A stretch of 64,000 nucleotides of DNA from Clostridia bacterium (GTDB lineage Bacteria > Bacillota > Clostridia > Oscillospirales > QAKW01): NCBI GenBank assembly GCA_017464525.1, contig JAFTZM010000013.1, positions 1 to 64,000 on the forward strand, written 5' to 3'. The notes under the pieces were generated by a model that was not told the origin of the DNA, searched no databases, and saw nothing but the letters and a program-made list of their open reading frames with translations. This document shows positions 25,551 through 33,380 of this stretch, one piece after another. Both the position numbers and the translations under genes were made by a program. Within the stretch, counting starts at the first letter, position 1. Every line of letters begins with the position of its first letter.

Positions 25551-25781
25551 TAAAAAAGAGTGCAGATTTCGCCGATCCGTTCTCGTTGGCGTACATGGGT
25601 ACGGTAGAGAGCGGAGCGGCGAAAAGCAGAAAACGTTACAATAAATCCCGTTCCGGCGGGATTCTACCTTATGAAAGAAGCCACAGAAAAGAACGAATAC
25701 TTTTCCGTGGCTCAAACTTATATTATCGGCAGAAATCATTTATTCTATTTTTTCTGCGGTCGGTGCCTTTTTGCAGTCTCA
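25551..25781 (+). mobile_element. Repeat family R, copy 1 (ORF-less, MITE-like)
   Basis: Shares AGATTTCGCCG, TTGGCGTACA, GGGTACGGT, GAGAGCGGAGCGGC and the right-end TTTCTGCGGTCGGTGCCTTT with copy 2 at 42037-42309, same orientation. Its middle differs from copy 2. The right end GCAGTCTC lies 1-2 bases from a hairpin that overlaps the stop of the LTA-synthase-like gene. No ORF with coding character is present. Calling it mobile rests on dispersion and inverted ends, not on a transposase. Confidence 0.7.
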
Positions 25782-25796
25782 CAAACCACGGAATTT

Positions 25797-27347
25797 TTAT
25801 TCCGCGGTTTGCGGTAGATGGCTTTTTTGCTGCATTCCTAAAAACTCATTATTATAGAATACCGATTTTTTATTCAGCTCTTCGCTGAGCCCTTCAAAGC
25901 CGTATTCCTCGGTCAGCGTCTTTTGATCCGAGAATAGGTTGGTACCCAGCCCCAGTCGGTCGCCCTCAATTTCTACACCCAAGGTGGCTAAAGTAGTAGG
26001 CAGCATATCGAAGGTACCGAATTGCCGATTGGTTTCCTGCACCGGTTCGATAGGGGCATTGATGATGCAGTTATAGATGGTTCGGGTATAGTTTTCGTCG
26101 ATATCGGCCAAAAACTCCGGATCCATGGTCAGGTGATCGCCGCTGATGATAATGGTGGTGTTTTTATACCATTCCTGAGCCTGGATCCATTGCACAAATT
26201 CATAGACCTGTTTGGAGCTGCAGGCCAGTACATTGGCATATTGCTCTTCATATTCGCTGCCGCATTGGGGGCAAAGGTACCCGGCGGGGAAGTGGGTATC
26301 CACTGTCAGGGTGGTGAAGTTGAAGGGGGCATCCTGAGCTGCCAGCTTGGTCAGCTCCTCTTTGGCGAATTGAAATAGTTTTTGATCCTCGTAGCCCCAG
26401 AATTCCAGATAATCCTCCGGCAGCCTTCCCTCGGCTTTCAGGGAAACGATATCAACAATATTATAATTCCCATGCTCGGTGAAATAGGAATCCCGCCCGG
26501 CAAAGGCAGCATCGGAGCCTAAGAGCAAGGTTTGATTGTAGCCCTCCTTTTCAAGGACCTCCCCAATGGATACAATGCCCGGGATAAATTCATCCTCCCC
26601 GCCGTAGGTATCGGCAGAAAGGGGAACCTTTACGACAATGCCGGAGGTCTGGGCGACCATAGCGGCAGCGGTCCAGGTGGTGCCGGTGTAGGAAAGAGCA
26701 CCGCCAAGCCCCTCTGTATTGGAAAAATGAACATTCTCTTCGGCAAGCTTGCTCAGTTCCGGAATAAAGTTTTCTGTTACCAGCCCACCGGCGTTAGGGT
26801 CTGCATAGGTGCTTTCCATCGATTCCAGAAAAATATAGATGAGGTTCCGCTTCTCTTTCGGAAAAGTCAGCTGAGCAGTAGAAGGATCCACATAGTTTTC
26901 CTTAATAAAATCGGATTCGGTAAAAAGCTCCTTGGCATATCCAAATACATCCAATTTTACGCTAAACAGGGTAAGGGAAAAAATCAGCATAACTGATGAA
27001 AAGGGAAGGGCGGTCTTTTTGAAAAAAGCGCATACCTTTCCGGTACAATAGCCGAGATATTTCCGGCTCTTTTTGAAGAGCTCGGTCAGCCGACCGGAAA
27101 GCAGCAGATATAAAAAGATCTCCAGCCCGGTCAGGGCAAATCCAAATACACCGACCCTTAAAAAGGCGCTGGTGAGCAGATTTTTATGGGCCCCCGAAGC
27201 GGGGCTTTTCATCTGGAAGATCACCTGATCCAATTGGATCTGATCATATTTGCTTAATAACCATATAGTGAAAAAGAACAGCAGATTTCCCCCCAGCAGA
27301 AGCAAAGCGGAAATAAGCAGCCTTTTTGAAAATTTTATTTTTTTCAA
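25797..27347 (-). CDS. LTA-synthase-like sulfatase-fold phosphoglycerol transferase
   Basis: 516 aa. Four or five N-terminal membrane spans, then an extracellular alkaline-phosphatase-fold domain: RNLIYIFLESMEST (metal-binding Glu), SYTGTTWTAAAMVAQTSG (nucleophile Thr), LTVDTHFPAGYL and IIISGDHLTM. Enzymes of this family move glycerol phosphate from phosphatidylglycerol to lipoteichoic acid or other acceptors. The start is probably the TTG at 27347: GGAGGAG lies 6 bases before it, and the upstream extension has no better site. The stop falls in the loop of a hairpin beside repeat R1. Confidence 0.88.
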   Translation of the reverse strand: MKKIKFSKRLLISALLLLGGNLLFFFTIWLLSKYDQIQLDQVIFQMKSPASGAHKNLLTSAFLRVGVFGFALTGLEIFLYLLLSGRLTELFKKSRKYLGYCTGKVCAFFKKTALPFSSVMLIFSLTLFSVKLDVFGYAKELFTESDFIKENYVDPSTAQLTFPKEKRNLIYIFLESMESTYADPNAGGLVTENFIPELSKLAEENVHFSNTEGLGGALSYTGTTWTAAAMVAQTSGIVVKVPLSADTYGGEDEFIPGIVSIGEVLEKEGYNQTLLLGSDAAFAGRDSYFTEHGNYNIVDIVSLKAEGRLPEDYLEFWGYEDQKLFQFAKEELTKLAAQDAPFNFTTLTVDTHFPAGYLCPQCGSEYEEQYANVLACSSKQVYEFVQWIQAQEWYKNTTIIISGDHLTMDPEFLADIDENYTRTIYNCIINAPIEPVQETNRQFGTFDMLPTTLATLGVEIEGDRLGLGTNLFSDQKTLTEEYGFEGLSEELNKKSVFYNNEFLGMQQKSHLPQTAE

Positions 27348-27409
27348 GGGAAACTCCTCCAAACAAAACAAAAAATGCCGCTGGCCGACATTTCTTATCT
27401 GATATTATG

Positions 27410-27438
27410 AGTATACCGCAATGAAGAAGAAAAGTCAA
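27410..27438 (-). promoter_or_regulatory. Promoter of the LTA-synthase-like gene
   Basis: Minus strand TTGACT (27438-27433), a 17-bp spacer and TATACT (27415-27410), about 60 bp before the TTG start. Confidence 0.82.
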
Positions 27439-27471
27439 ATTAAATGAGGAAACTTAATAAATGTTTAAAAA

Positions 27472-27511
27472 CTACCATTCAAGCCAAAAGAAAAACCCAC
27501 CCGTTTGGGTG
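27472..27511. repeat. 40-bp direct repeat, copy 1
   Basis: The 40 bases match 27605-27644 except at one position, and contain the first half of the tRNA-Gln terminator. Downstream of it, GCAGGACTCGAAC (27522-27534) mimics the T arm of tRNA-Gln. It looks like a partial duplication of the tRNA 3' end plus its terminator. Confidence 0.75.
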
Positions 27512-27604
27512 ATCTCAGCGTGCAGGACTCGAACTACCTAAAGGTACTAGGAAGCGCAGGCGCTTCCGTCGCTGCTCCCGCTGCGCGGCCACGTTCGAGC
27601 AAGA

Positions 27605-27644
27605 CTGCCATTCAAGCCAAAAGAAAAACCCACCCGTTTGGGTG
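27605..27644. repeat. 40-bp direct repeat, copy 2
   Basis: The complete version of the repeat, overlapping the terminator directly downstream of tRNA-Gln. It is separated from copy 1 by 93 bases that contain GC-rich tRNA-like debris and no gene. Confidence 0.75.
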
Positions 27645-27651
27645 GGTTTTT
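27624..27651 (-). terminator. Terminator of tRNA-Gln
   Basis: AAAAACCCACCC and GGGTGGGTTTTT form a 12-bp stem with loop GTTT, starting 4 bases beyond the tRNA CCA end. Confidence 0.9.
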
Positions 27652-27655
27652 CTTT

Positions 27656-27732
27656 TGGCTGGGATAGCAGGACTCGAACCTGCGCAATGATGGAGTCAGA
27701 ATCCATTGCCTTACCAACTTGGCTATATCCCA
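27656..27732 (-). tRNA. tRNA-Gln (anticodon CTG)
   Basis: Minus strand: acceptor TGGGATA pairs with TATCCCA, then discriminator G and encoded CCA. D arm GCC...GGC. Anticodon stem ATGGA/TCCAT with loop TTCTGAC gives anticodon CTG for codon CAG. The T arm has the GTTCGAG loop. A terminator follows at once. Partner of the glutaminyl-tRNA synthetase at 12681-14363. Confidence 0.94.
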
Positions 27733-27812
27733 ACGACGTTCAATATTATAACAGATGATTTTCGATTTGTAAAGTAAAATTTTAAAGAAAAATGAAATAA
27801 TTTTTAATTTCA

Positions 27813-27841
27813 TTGACAGAAGCCCCTGAAACCAGTATAAT
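27813..27841 (+). promoter_or_regulatory. Perfect-consensus promoter
   Basis: TTGACA, a 17-bp spacer and TATAAT, 43 bp before the phosphodiester glycosidase start. Confidence 0.92.
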
Positions 27842-27884
27842 TTAAATAATGCAATAAATCTTGAAGTTTAAATAGGTGAATGAT

Positions 27885-28988
27885 TTGAAAAAAAGTAAAC
27901 GGTATGTTGCCAAACATGCGCGAAAACTGAATAAGCCCAACGCATTCAACAGTTCCGGAAACCGATTTATGTACTTTTGCCACCGCCCGTGGGGGAAGTA
28001 TCTGATCACCACCCTGATCTCGCTGGTTACCGAGGCCGCTCTGGTTCTCTTCCTGCTTTACGGCCCCATCAATTTTTTTCGGGAGCTGATCATTACATCG
28101 GCTATGACCACCCTGTCGCACCAGTACTATGCCACGACTTTCTATTCCAATGAGACTATTCAGCAGGTCATGGATAAGAATAAGGTCATCAATCCCACCA
28201 CAACTACCGACGTAGATGCCATTACCAAACTGAATCGCGGTGAGCTTACGGTGCGTAAGATCAGCGGCTCCGGTTATAACGGTTTTGTAATGGAGATTCC
28301 CGATCCCTCCTGGGTTCGGCTGGGGCTGCCTCAGAACTACGGCACCAAGGGCCAGAAGATTCCCAAGCTCATTGAGGATTACGGTGCTATTGCCGGGATC
28401 AATGCCGGCGGCTTTGGCGATGCCAATGGCTGGGGCAACGGCGGTAATGCCATTGGCTTGGTCATAGTGGACGGAGTGACCATTCAGGGCCCCCAATATC
28501 AGACCTTTGCCAATGTGGTTGGCTTTAATGAAGATGATGTGTTGGTTCTGGGCCGATACAATACCACTGAGTTGCCTTCTCTAAAGCTGCGGGACGCTGT
28601 GGAATTCAGCCCCTTCCTGATCATCAACGGGGAACCCACCGAGATCCGGGGCAATGGCGGCTGGGGCGTTGCTCCCCGTACCGCTATTGGCCAGCGGCAG
28701 GACGGTACGGTGATCTTTGTGGTCATCGACGGCCGATCCATCACCTCTGCCGGCGCTACCATGAAACAGCTGCAGGAGGTTTTGATCGAAGAGGAATGCT
28801 ACAATGCGGCCAATCTGGACGGCGGATCCTCTACCGTATTATATTATACCAAGGGCGGCGGGGTTTTAAACAATCCCAGCGGCTCGGATAAGGACGGGAT
28901 GCGTTTTCTGCCCAATGCCTGGCTGGTGATCGATCCCAAGACCTACACGCCCCTTACCGATCGCCCGCCGCATAACGGTGAGTACTAA
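27885..28988 (+). CDS. Phosphodiester glycosidase (NAGPA domain) membrane protein
   Basis: 367 aa. One N-terminal membrane helix (about 44-66) after a basic cytoplasmic tail, then an extracellular NAGPA/DUF2233 domain. Signatures: GAIAGINAGGFGDANGWGNG, ANVVGFNEDDVLVLG, GVAPRTAIGQRQDGTVIFVV and NLDGGSSTVLYY. Members hydrolyse GlcNAc-1-phosphodiester bonds and include wall teichoic-acid or exopolysaccharide hydrolases. The TTG at 27885 was preferred because AGGTG lies 6 bases upstream; a GTG at 27876 would overlap that site. It has its own promoter and terminator. Confidence 0.88.
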   Translation: MKKSKRYVAKHARKLNKPNAFNSSGNRFMYFCHRPWGKYLITTLISLVTEAALVLFLLYGPINFFRELIITSAMTTLSHQYYATTFYSNETIQQVMDKNKVINPTTTTDVDAITKLNRGELTVRKISGSGYNGFVMEIPDPSWVRLGLPQNYGTKGQKIPKLIEDYGAIAGINAGGFGDANGWGNGGNAIGLVIVDGVTIQGPQYQTFANVVGFNEDDVLVLGRYNTTELPSLKLRDAVEFSPFLIINGEPTEIRGNGGWGVAPRTAIGQRQDGTVIFVVIDGRSITSAGATMKQLQEVLIEEECYNAANLDGGSSTVLYYTKGGGVLNNPSGSDKDGMRFLPNAWLVIDPKTYTPLTDRPPHNGEY

Positions 28989-28990
28989 AC

Positions 28991-29023
28991 AAAAAGGAGT
29001 TCGATTTTTTCGAACTCCTTTTT
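28991..29023. terminator. Bidirectional terminator before galK
   Basis: AAAAAGGAGTTCGA and TCGAACTCCTTTTT form a 14-bp stem with a T5 loop, between the convergent glycosidase and galK genes. Confidence 0.92.
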
Positions 29024-29027
29024 CAGT

Positions 29028-30266
29028 TTATTGAACCTTTACGGGGCCGTAGGGGCGGATCTGCAGTACGCAGCTGCTTCCGTCACCAAAGATGCGGTTC
29101 ATTTCTGCGGTATAGGCCTCTACCATATTATCCGGCATATAGGCCTGGATGGTGCCGCCGAAACCGCCGCCGTGTACCCGCCATGCACCTTTTCCTGCCA
29201 GCAGACGCTGGGTGATGCAGAGGGCCAGGCTCATGGCCTGAGAGGTGGGAGTGCGGTCGGAATAGATATTCTGCAGATACATATAGGAAGAATTCCCCGA
29301 TGCTGTTACGATCTGCTTGAAGGCTTCAAAATCCTTGTTCTGCAGGGCATCATGAAGGGCATCTACCCGGTTATTTTCCAGGAAATAGTGGTAGGCTCGG
29401 ATCAAAGCCCGCTCGGAAAGCTTTTCTCTCAGGGCAGGAAGCTGGCCTTCAAACTCTTCCAGCGCCACCTGCCGCAGATATTTTTTGCCGAAGAAGTTGG
29501 CTACCGCCTGCATTTCAGATTTGATAGCCACATAATCGGCGGTGAGATCGGCGTGATCGCTATGTACATCGGTGATGACCATGCTGTGGCCGGCTTGGGC
29601 AAAATCAAATTCGATGGGGCGTACCTTGGGATCGGTCGGGTCCTCAAAATCGATGGCGATCATACCGCCAAAGGCACATGAAAGCTGATCCAGGGTACCG
29701 CTGGCCTTGCCGAAGTAAACATTTTCGGCATACTGAGAGATCAGCGCCATCTCCTTGCGGTCCATTTGGCCGCCGTTATACAGCTCGTCCAGAATGGCGG
29801 TCATGACCACCTCAAAGGCGGCAGAGGAGGAAAGGCCGGAGCCTTTGAAAACATTGCTGGTGGTGTAGGCATTAAATCCGCCCAGCTTATAGCCTTTTTC
29901 CTTCATCTTGTTGGCAATTCCCCGTACCAGACCGGCAGAATCTCCCTTTTCATTCTCCTTCAGAGCGGTGTCTGCCGTATCGACCTCCACAGCAGGAAAT
30001 CCGTCTGCTAAAATACGTACGATCCCATCCTCCCGGGGAGATACAAAGGCCAGGATGTCTAAGGTGACAGAAGCACCTACTGCCTTGCCCATGTTATGGT
30101 CGGTGTGGTTGCCGCAGATCTCACTGCGTCCAGGAGCAGAAAAGATCATAGTGTGTGGGGTGCCGAAGAGTTCTTCAAAACGCTTGGCGGCATCTGTATA
30201 ACGTTTTTCTTGCATTTCCCATTGATTTTTGGGGTAAAGTTCTTTCGCAAGAGCAGGTAAATTCAT
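29028..30266 (-). CDS. galK: Galactokinase
   Basis: 412 aa GHMP kinase. Phosphorylates alpha-D-galactose at C1. The galactose-binding signature is APGRSEICGNHTDHNMGKAV. The glycine/serine-rich ATP loop is KGSGLSSSAAFEV. The C-terminal motif is GAWRVHGGGFGGTIQAYMPD. AAAGGAG lies 9 bases upstream of the ATG. It is divergent from galT across 131 bp, so the two Leloir-pathway genes probably share a control region, although no operator could be identified. Confidence 0.95.
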   Translation of the reverse strand: MNLPALAKELYPKNQWEMQEKRYTDAAKRFEELFGTPHTMIFSAPGRSEICGNHTDHNMGKAVGASVTLDILAFVSPREDGIVRILADGFPAVEVDTADTALKENEKGDSAGLVRGIANKMKEKGYKLGGFNAYTTSNVFKGSGLSSSAAFEVVMTAILDELYNGGQMDRKEMALISQYAENVYFGKASGTLDQLSCAFGGMIAIDFEDPTDPKVRPIEFDFAQAGHSMVITDVHSDHADLTADYVAIKSEMQAVANFFGKKYLRQVALEEFEGQLPALREKLSERALIRAYHYFLENNRVDALHDALQNKDFEAFKQIVTASGNSSYMYLQNIYSDRTPTSQAMSLALCITQRLLAGKGAWRVHGGGFGGTIQAYMPDNMVEAYTAEMNRIFGDGSSCVLQIRPYGPVKVQ

Positions 30267-30397
30267 GGAAACTTCTCCTTTTTTGCAAAGTTTATAAGAT
30301 TATTTTATCAAAGAAAACCCTTAAAGTAAAGTATTTCTCTTCCATTTTTTATTTTCTTGTGATAAAATATAAGAAAAATCAATAGGGGAGAACACCA

Positions 30398-31888
30398 ATG
30401 AAAAAATATATTGAAGGATTATTGAATTATGCGGTAAAGACCGGTCTGCTGGACGAGCGGGATACGGTTTATGCGCGCAACCAGCTGCTGGATCTGATGC
30501 AGGAGGAGGGCTATGACCCTGCCGAGGTGCAGGCTGCCGATTGCTCCTTGGAACAGCTGCTGGCCGCTCTGCTGGATGATGCCGCCGCCAAGGGGCTGCT
30601 CCCGGATAATACCGTTACATACCGGGATCTTTTTGATACCCGTATCATGGGGCTGCTGACCCCCCGGCCCTCTTGGGTCATTGATCGCTTCTGGGCACTT
30701 TATCAGGAAGATCCTCAGAAGGCCACCGACTTTTTCTATGAGTTTTCCCAGAATACCGATTATATCCGCCGTTACCGGGTAGAAAAGGATCAGAAGTGGG
30801 TGACAGAAACGCCTTATGGCGCGTTGGATATCACCATCAACCTTTCCAAGCCGGAAAAGGATCCCAAGGCCATCGCCGCTGCTAAAAATGCACCGCCCGC
30901 CGTTTATCCCAAATGTGCCCTTTGCAAGGAAAATGAGGGGTTCGCCGGGAATGTAAGGGCCGCTGCCCGGGAAAATCACCGGATCATTCCCCTCACCATC
31001 GGCGGAACCCCCTGGAGTATGCAGTATTCCCCTTATGTGTACTATAATGAGCATTGTATCCTGCTGAATAATCAGCATACCCCCATGAAGATCAATCCCG
31101 CAACCTTTGAAAAACTGCTGGATTTCATTGAGATCTTCCCTCATTACACCGTGGGTTCCAATGCAGATCTGCCCATCGTGGGCGGCTCTATTTTGAGTCA
31201 CGACCATTTCCAGGGTGGTCATTATACCTTCCCCATGGCCAAAGCACCGGTTGAAAAGGAGCTGACCTTTAGCAAGCATCCCGATGTTCAGGCCGGCATC
31301 GTTCGGTGGCCCCTTTCGGTGATCCGGATCAAGGGCAAGGATCGCAAGAGCCTCACCGCCCTTGCCGCTGAGATCCTGGCTGCATGGCGGGGTTATACCG
31401 ATGAAGCTGCCTTCATCTTTGCCGAAACCAACGGGGAGCCCCATAACACCATTACCCCCATTGCCCGGATGCGGGATGGGGAATATGAGCTGGATCTGGT
31501 GCTCCGCAATAATATCACCACCGAGGAGCATCCTTTGGGCGTTTATCATCCTCATCAGGAACTGCATCACATTAAGAAGGAGAACATCGGCCTCATTGAG
31601 GTGCTGGGTCTGGCGGTGCTGCCCGCTCGTTTGAAGGACGAAATGGAACTGCTGGCCGATCAACTGGTAAAGGGTATCGATCCTGCCTCTGATGAAGCTA
31701 CGGCAAAGCACGCTGAATGGGCGGCAGAACTGCTGAAAAAGCATCCTGATCTGAATGCCGCCAATGCCATGGAGATCCTTCGGGAGGAGATTGGCTTGGT
31801 GTTCTCCAAGGTTCTGGAGCACGCCGGTGTATATCCATGCACCTCCGAGGGCCGGGAGGCCTTTCTGCGGTTTACTGCAAGCCTGTAA
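30398..31888 (+). CDS. galT: UDP-glucose-hexose-1-phosphate uridylyltransferase, class II
   Basis: 496 aa, the long Firmicutes-type GalT. Exchanges UDP between glucose-1-P and galactose-1-P, following galactokinase. The active site differs from the HPHGQ class: SHDHFQGGHYTFPM supplies the catalytic His. PKCALCKENEGFAGN resembles the metal/uridine-binding N-terminal motif, and the C-terminal VYHPHQELHHIKKENIGLIE is typical of class II. GGGGAG lies 7 bases before the ATG. A strong terminator follows. Confidence 0.95.
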   Translation: MKKYIEGLLNYAVKTGLLDERDTVYARNQLLDLMQEEGYDPAEVQAADCSLEQLLAALLDDAAAKGLLPDNTVTYRDLFDTRIMGLLTPRPSWVIDRFWALYQEDPQKATDFFYEFSQNTDYIRRYRVEKDQKWVTETPYGALDITINLSKPEKDPKAIAAAKNAPPAVYPKCALCKENEGFAGNVRAAARENHRIIPLTIGGTPWSMQYSPYVYYNEHCILLNNQHTPMKINPATFEKLLDFIEIFPHYTVGSNADLPIVGGSILSHDHFQGGHYTFPMAKAPVEKELTFSKHPDVQAGIVRWPLSVIRIKGKDRKSLTALAAEILAAWRGYTDEAAFIFAETNGEPHNTITPIARMRDGEYELDLVLRNNITTEEHPLGVYHPHQELHHIKKENIGLIEVLGLAVLPARLKDEMELLADQLVKGIDPASDEATAKHAEWAAELLKKHPDLNAANAMEILREEIGLVFSKVLEHAGVYPCTSEGREAFLRFTASL

Positions 31889-31897
31889 AATTTATGA

Positions 31898-31929
31898 AAC
31901 GCAAGGAGAAGTTACCTCCTTGCGTTTTT
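31898..31929 (+). terminator. Terminator of galT
   Basis: AACGCAAGGAG and CTCCTTGCGTT form an 11-bp stem, followed by TTTC. The next gene's promoter begins 2 bases later. Confidence 0.9.
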
Positions 31930-31930
31930 C

Positions 31931-31959
31931 TTGACAATCTACGTTAAAAATAGTACAAT
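31931..31959 (+). promoter_or_regulatory. Promoter of the O-antigen-ligase-like gene
   Basis: TTGACA, a 17-bp spacer and TACAAT, 33 bp before the ATG. Confidence 0.87.
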
Positions 31960-31991
31960 AAAATATATATTTTAATGAAGAGGAACTTGAT

Positions 31992-33326
31992 ATGAAAAAA
32001 CCGGTGAAATGGCGGCTGCCGGAGATGATCACCGGTCTGTACCTTGCGCTGCTGGCTACGGTGTTCCTGCTGAGCTTTTCCGGCTATACCACCTTGCCTG
32101 TCACCAAGCAAAGCTTCTTCTATGCCATCTGCGGCGGGTATCTGATCGTTACCGCGGCGGTGCTGCTGGAAGGAATGTTGGTGGGGCTCTTTTCCCCAAG
32201 GGACCTTTGGAATAAAATAAAGCCGGCTTCCCCAGTGCAAGGGGCGATGCTGCTGTATATGGCAGTCACCTTCCTTTCTGCGGCGTTTTCGGCCTATCCG
32301 CAGGCTGCCTGGCTGGGCGGCTCTCGGGGAGAGGGGGCACTGACCATTGCCATCTATTGCCTTTGCTTCTTCTTTGTGGCAAAGTTTGCAAGGCTTAAGG
32401 GCGTGCTCATTTATCTCTTTGGCGGAGCGCTCACGCTCTTTTCCGTGCTTTCTGTCATTCAACTGCTGGGCTATAACCCCTTGGGGCTTTTCCCAGAAGG
32501 GTATAACTTCTATGATGCCGGCCGTGCCTATTCCGGTGCCTATCTGGGTACCTTGGGCAATGTGGATCTTGTGGCGTCCTTTCTTTGTGTCGCCATCCCC
32601 GTTTTATGGATCTACCTGCTGAGGGGGAAGGAAAAGCAGCGTTTTTTGCTGCTGATCCCGCTGGGCCTTGCCTTGTATGTTCTGGTGAAGATGAATGTAA
32701 TGGCAGGGTTTGTGGGAATTCTGGGGGGAGCGGTGCTCTCGGTCCCCTTTGCGGTGCCTCTGCCTAAGAAAGGAAGGATCCTTTATTGGTGCGGCCTTGC
32801 AGGCTGTGCTGTGGGCGGTGTAGTGTTGCTTTATGCGGTGACGCCCAGCGGGGGAATGCTGCGGCAGATCCATGAGATCCTTCATGGGAATGTTTCGGTC
32901 TATTTCGGCAGCGGTCGGTGTTATATTTGGAAAAACGTGCTCAGCCGTCTGCCGGAGCATTTGCTGCTGGGGGCCGGCCCCGATACCTTGGCTTATGCCG
33001 ATATCCAGCCCTTCCAGCGTTACGATGAAGCCCTGGAAATGACCATCAAAGCCTATGTGGATACCGCCCATAATGAATACCTCAATGTGCTGTATCATCA
33101 GGGTATCTTTGCCTTTCTTTTGTATCTTGCCGGGCTGATCTCCGCCTTGCTCCGCTGGATAAAAGCCGCGCCCCGTAATGCGGGGGCTGCGGTTTGCGGC
33201 GGTGCGGTGATCGCCTATGCGGTGCAGGCCTTCTTCGGCATCAGTCAATTTATTACTGCCCCCTTTTTCTGGGCGGCGCTCGGTCTTTTGGAGCATTATT
33301 GCTCTATCCAAAGCACTGATACTTGA
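31992..33326 (+). CDS. O-antigen ligase/polymerase-like membrane protein
   Basis: 444 aa with about ten to twelve membrane spans. The Wzy_C/WaaL-type region is FGSGRCYIWKNVLSRLPEHL, then GAGPDTLAYA and VDTAHNEYLNVLYHQGIFAF, in which the AHNEYL His/Glu pattern in a periplasmic loop is characteristic. Such proteins transfer or polymerise lipid-linked glycans. No other glycan genes flank it, so the substrate is unknown. AGAGGAA lies about 8 bases before the ATG. Confidence 0.85.
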   Translation: MKKPVKWRLPEMITGLYLALLATVFLLSFSGYTTLPVTKQSFFYAICGGYLIVTAAVLLEGMLVGLFSPRDLWNKIKPASPVQGAMLLYMAVTFLSAAFSAYPQAAWLGGSRGEGALTIAIYCLCFFFVAKFARLKGVLIYLFGGALTLFSVLSVIQLLGYNPLGLFPEGYNFYDAGRAYSGAYLGTLGNVDLVASFLCVAIPVLWIYLLRGKEKQRFLLLIPLGLALYVLVKMNVMAGFVGILGGAVLSVPFAVPLPKKGRILYWCGLAGCAVGGVVLLYAVTPSGGMLRQIHEILHGNVSVYFGSGRCYIWKNVLSRLPEHLLLGAGPDTLAYADIQPFQRYDEALEMTIKAYVDTAHNEYLNVLYHQGIFAFLLYLAGLISALLRWIKAAPRNAGAAVCGGAVIAYAVQAFFGISQFITAPFFWAALGLLEHYCSIQSTDT

Positions 33327-33380
33327 TTTGAGTTTCAATTTTTTGGCTAATATAGAAATCATCAACAGGAGGAAAACTCA

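Noticed and set aside
30419..31822. A 467-codon minus-strand frame opposite galT
   Set aside because: Antisense shadow without ribosome binding site or domain.
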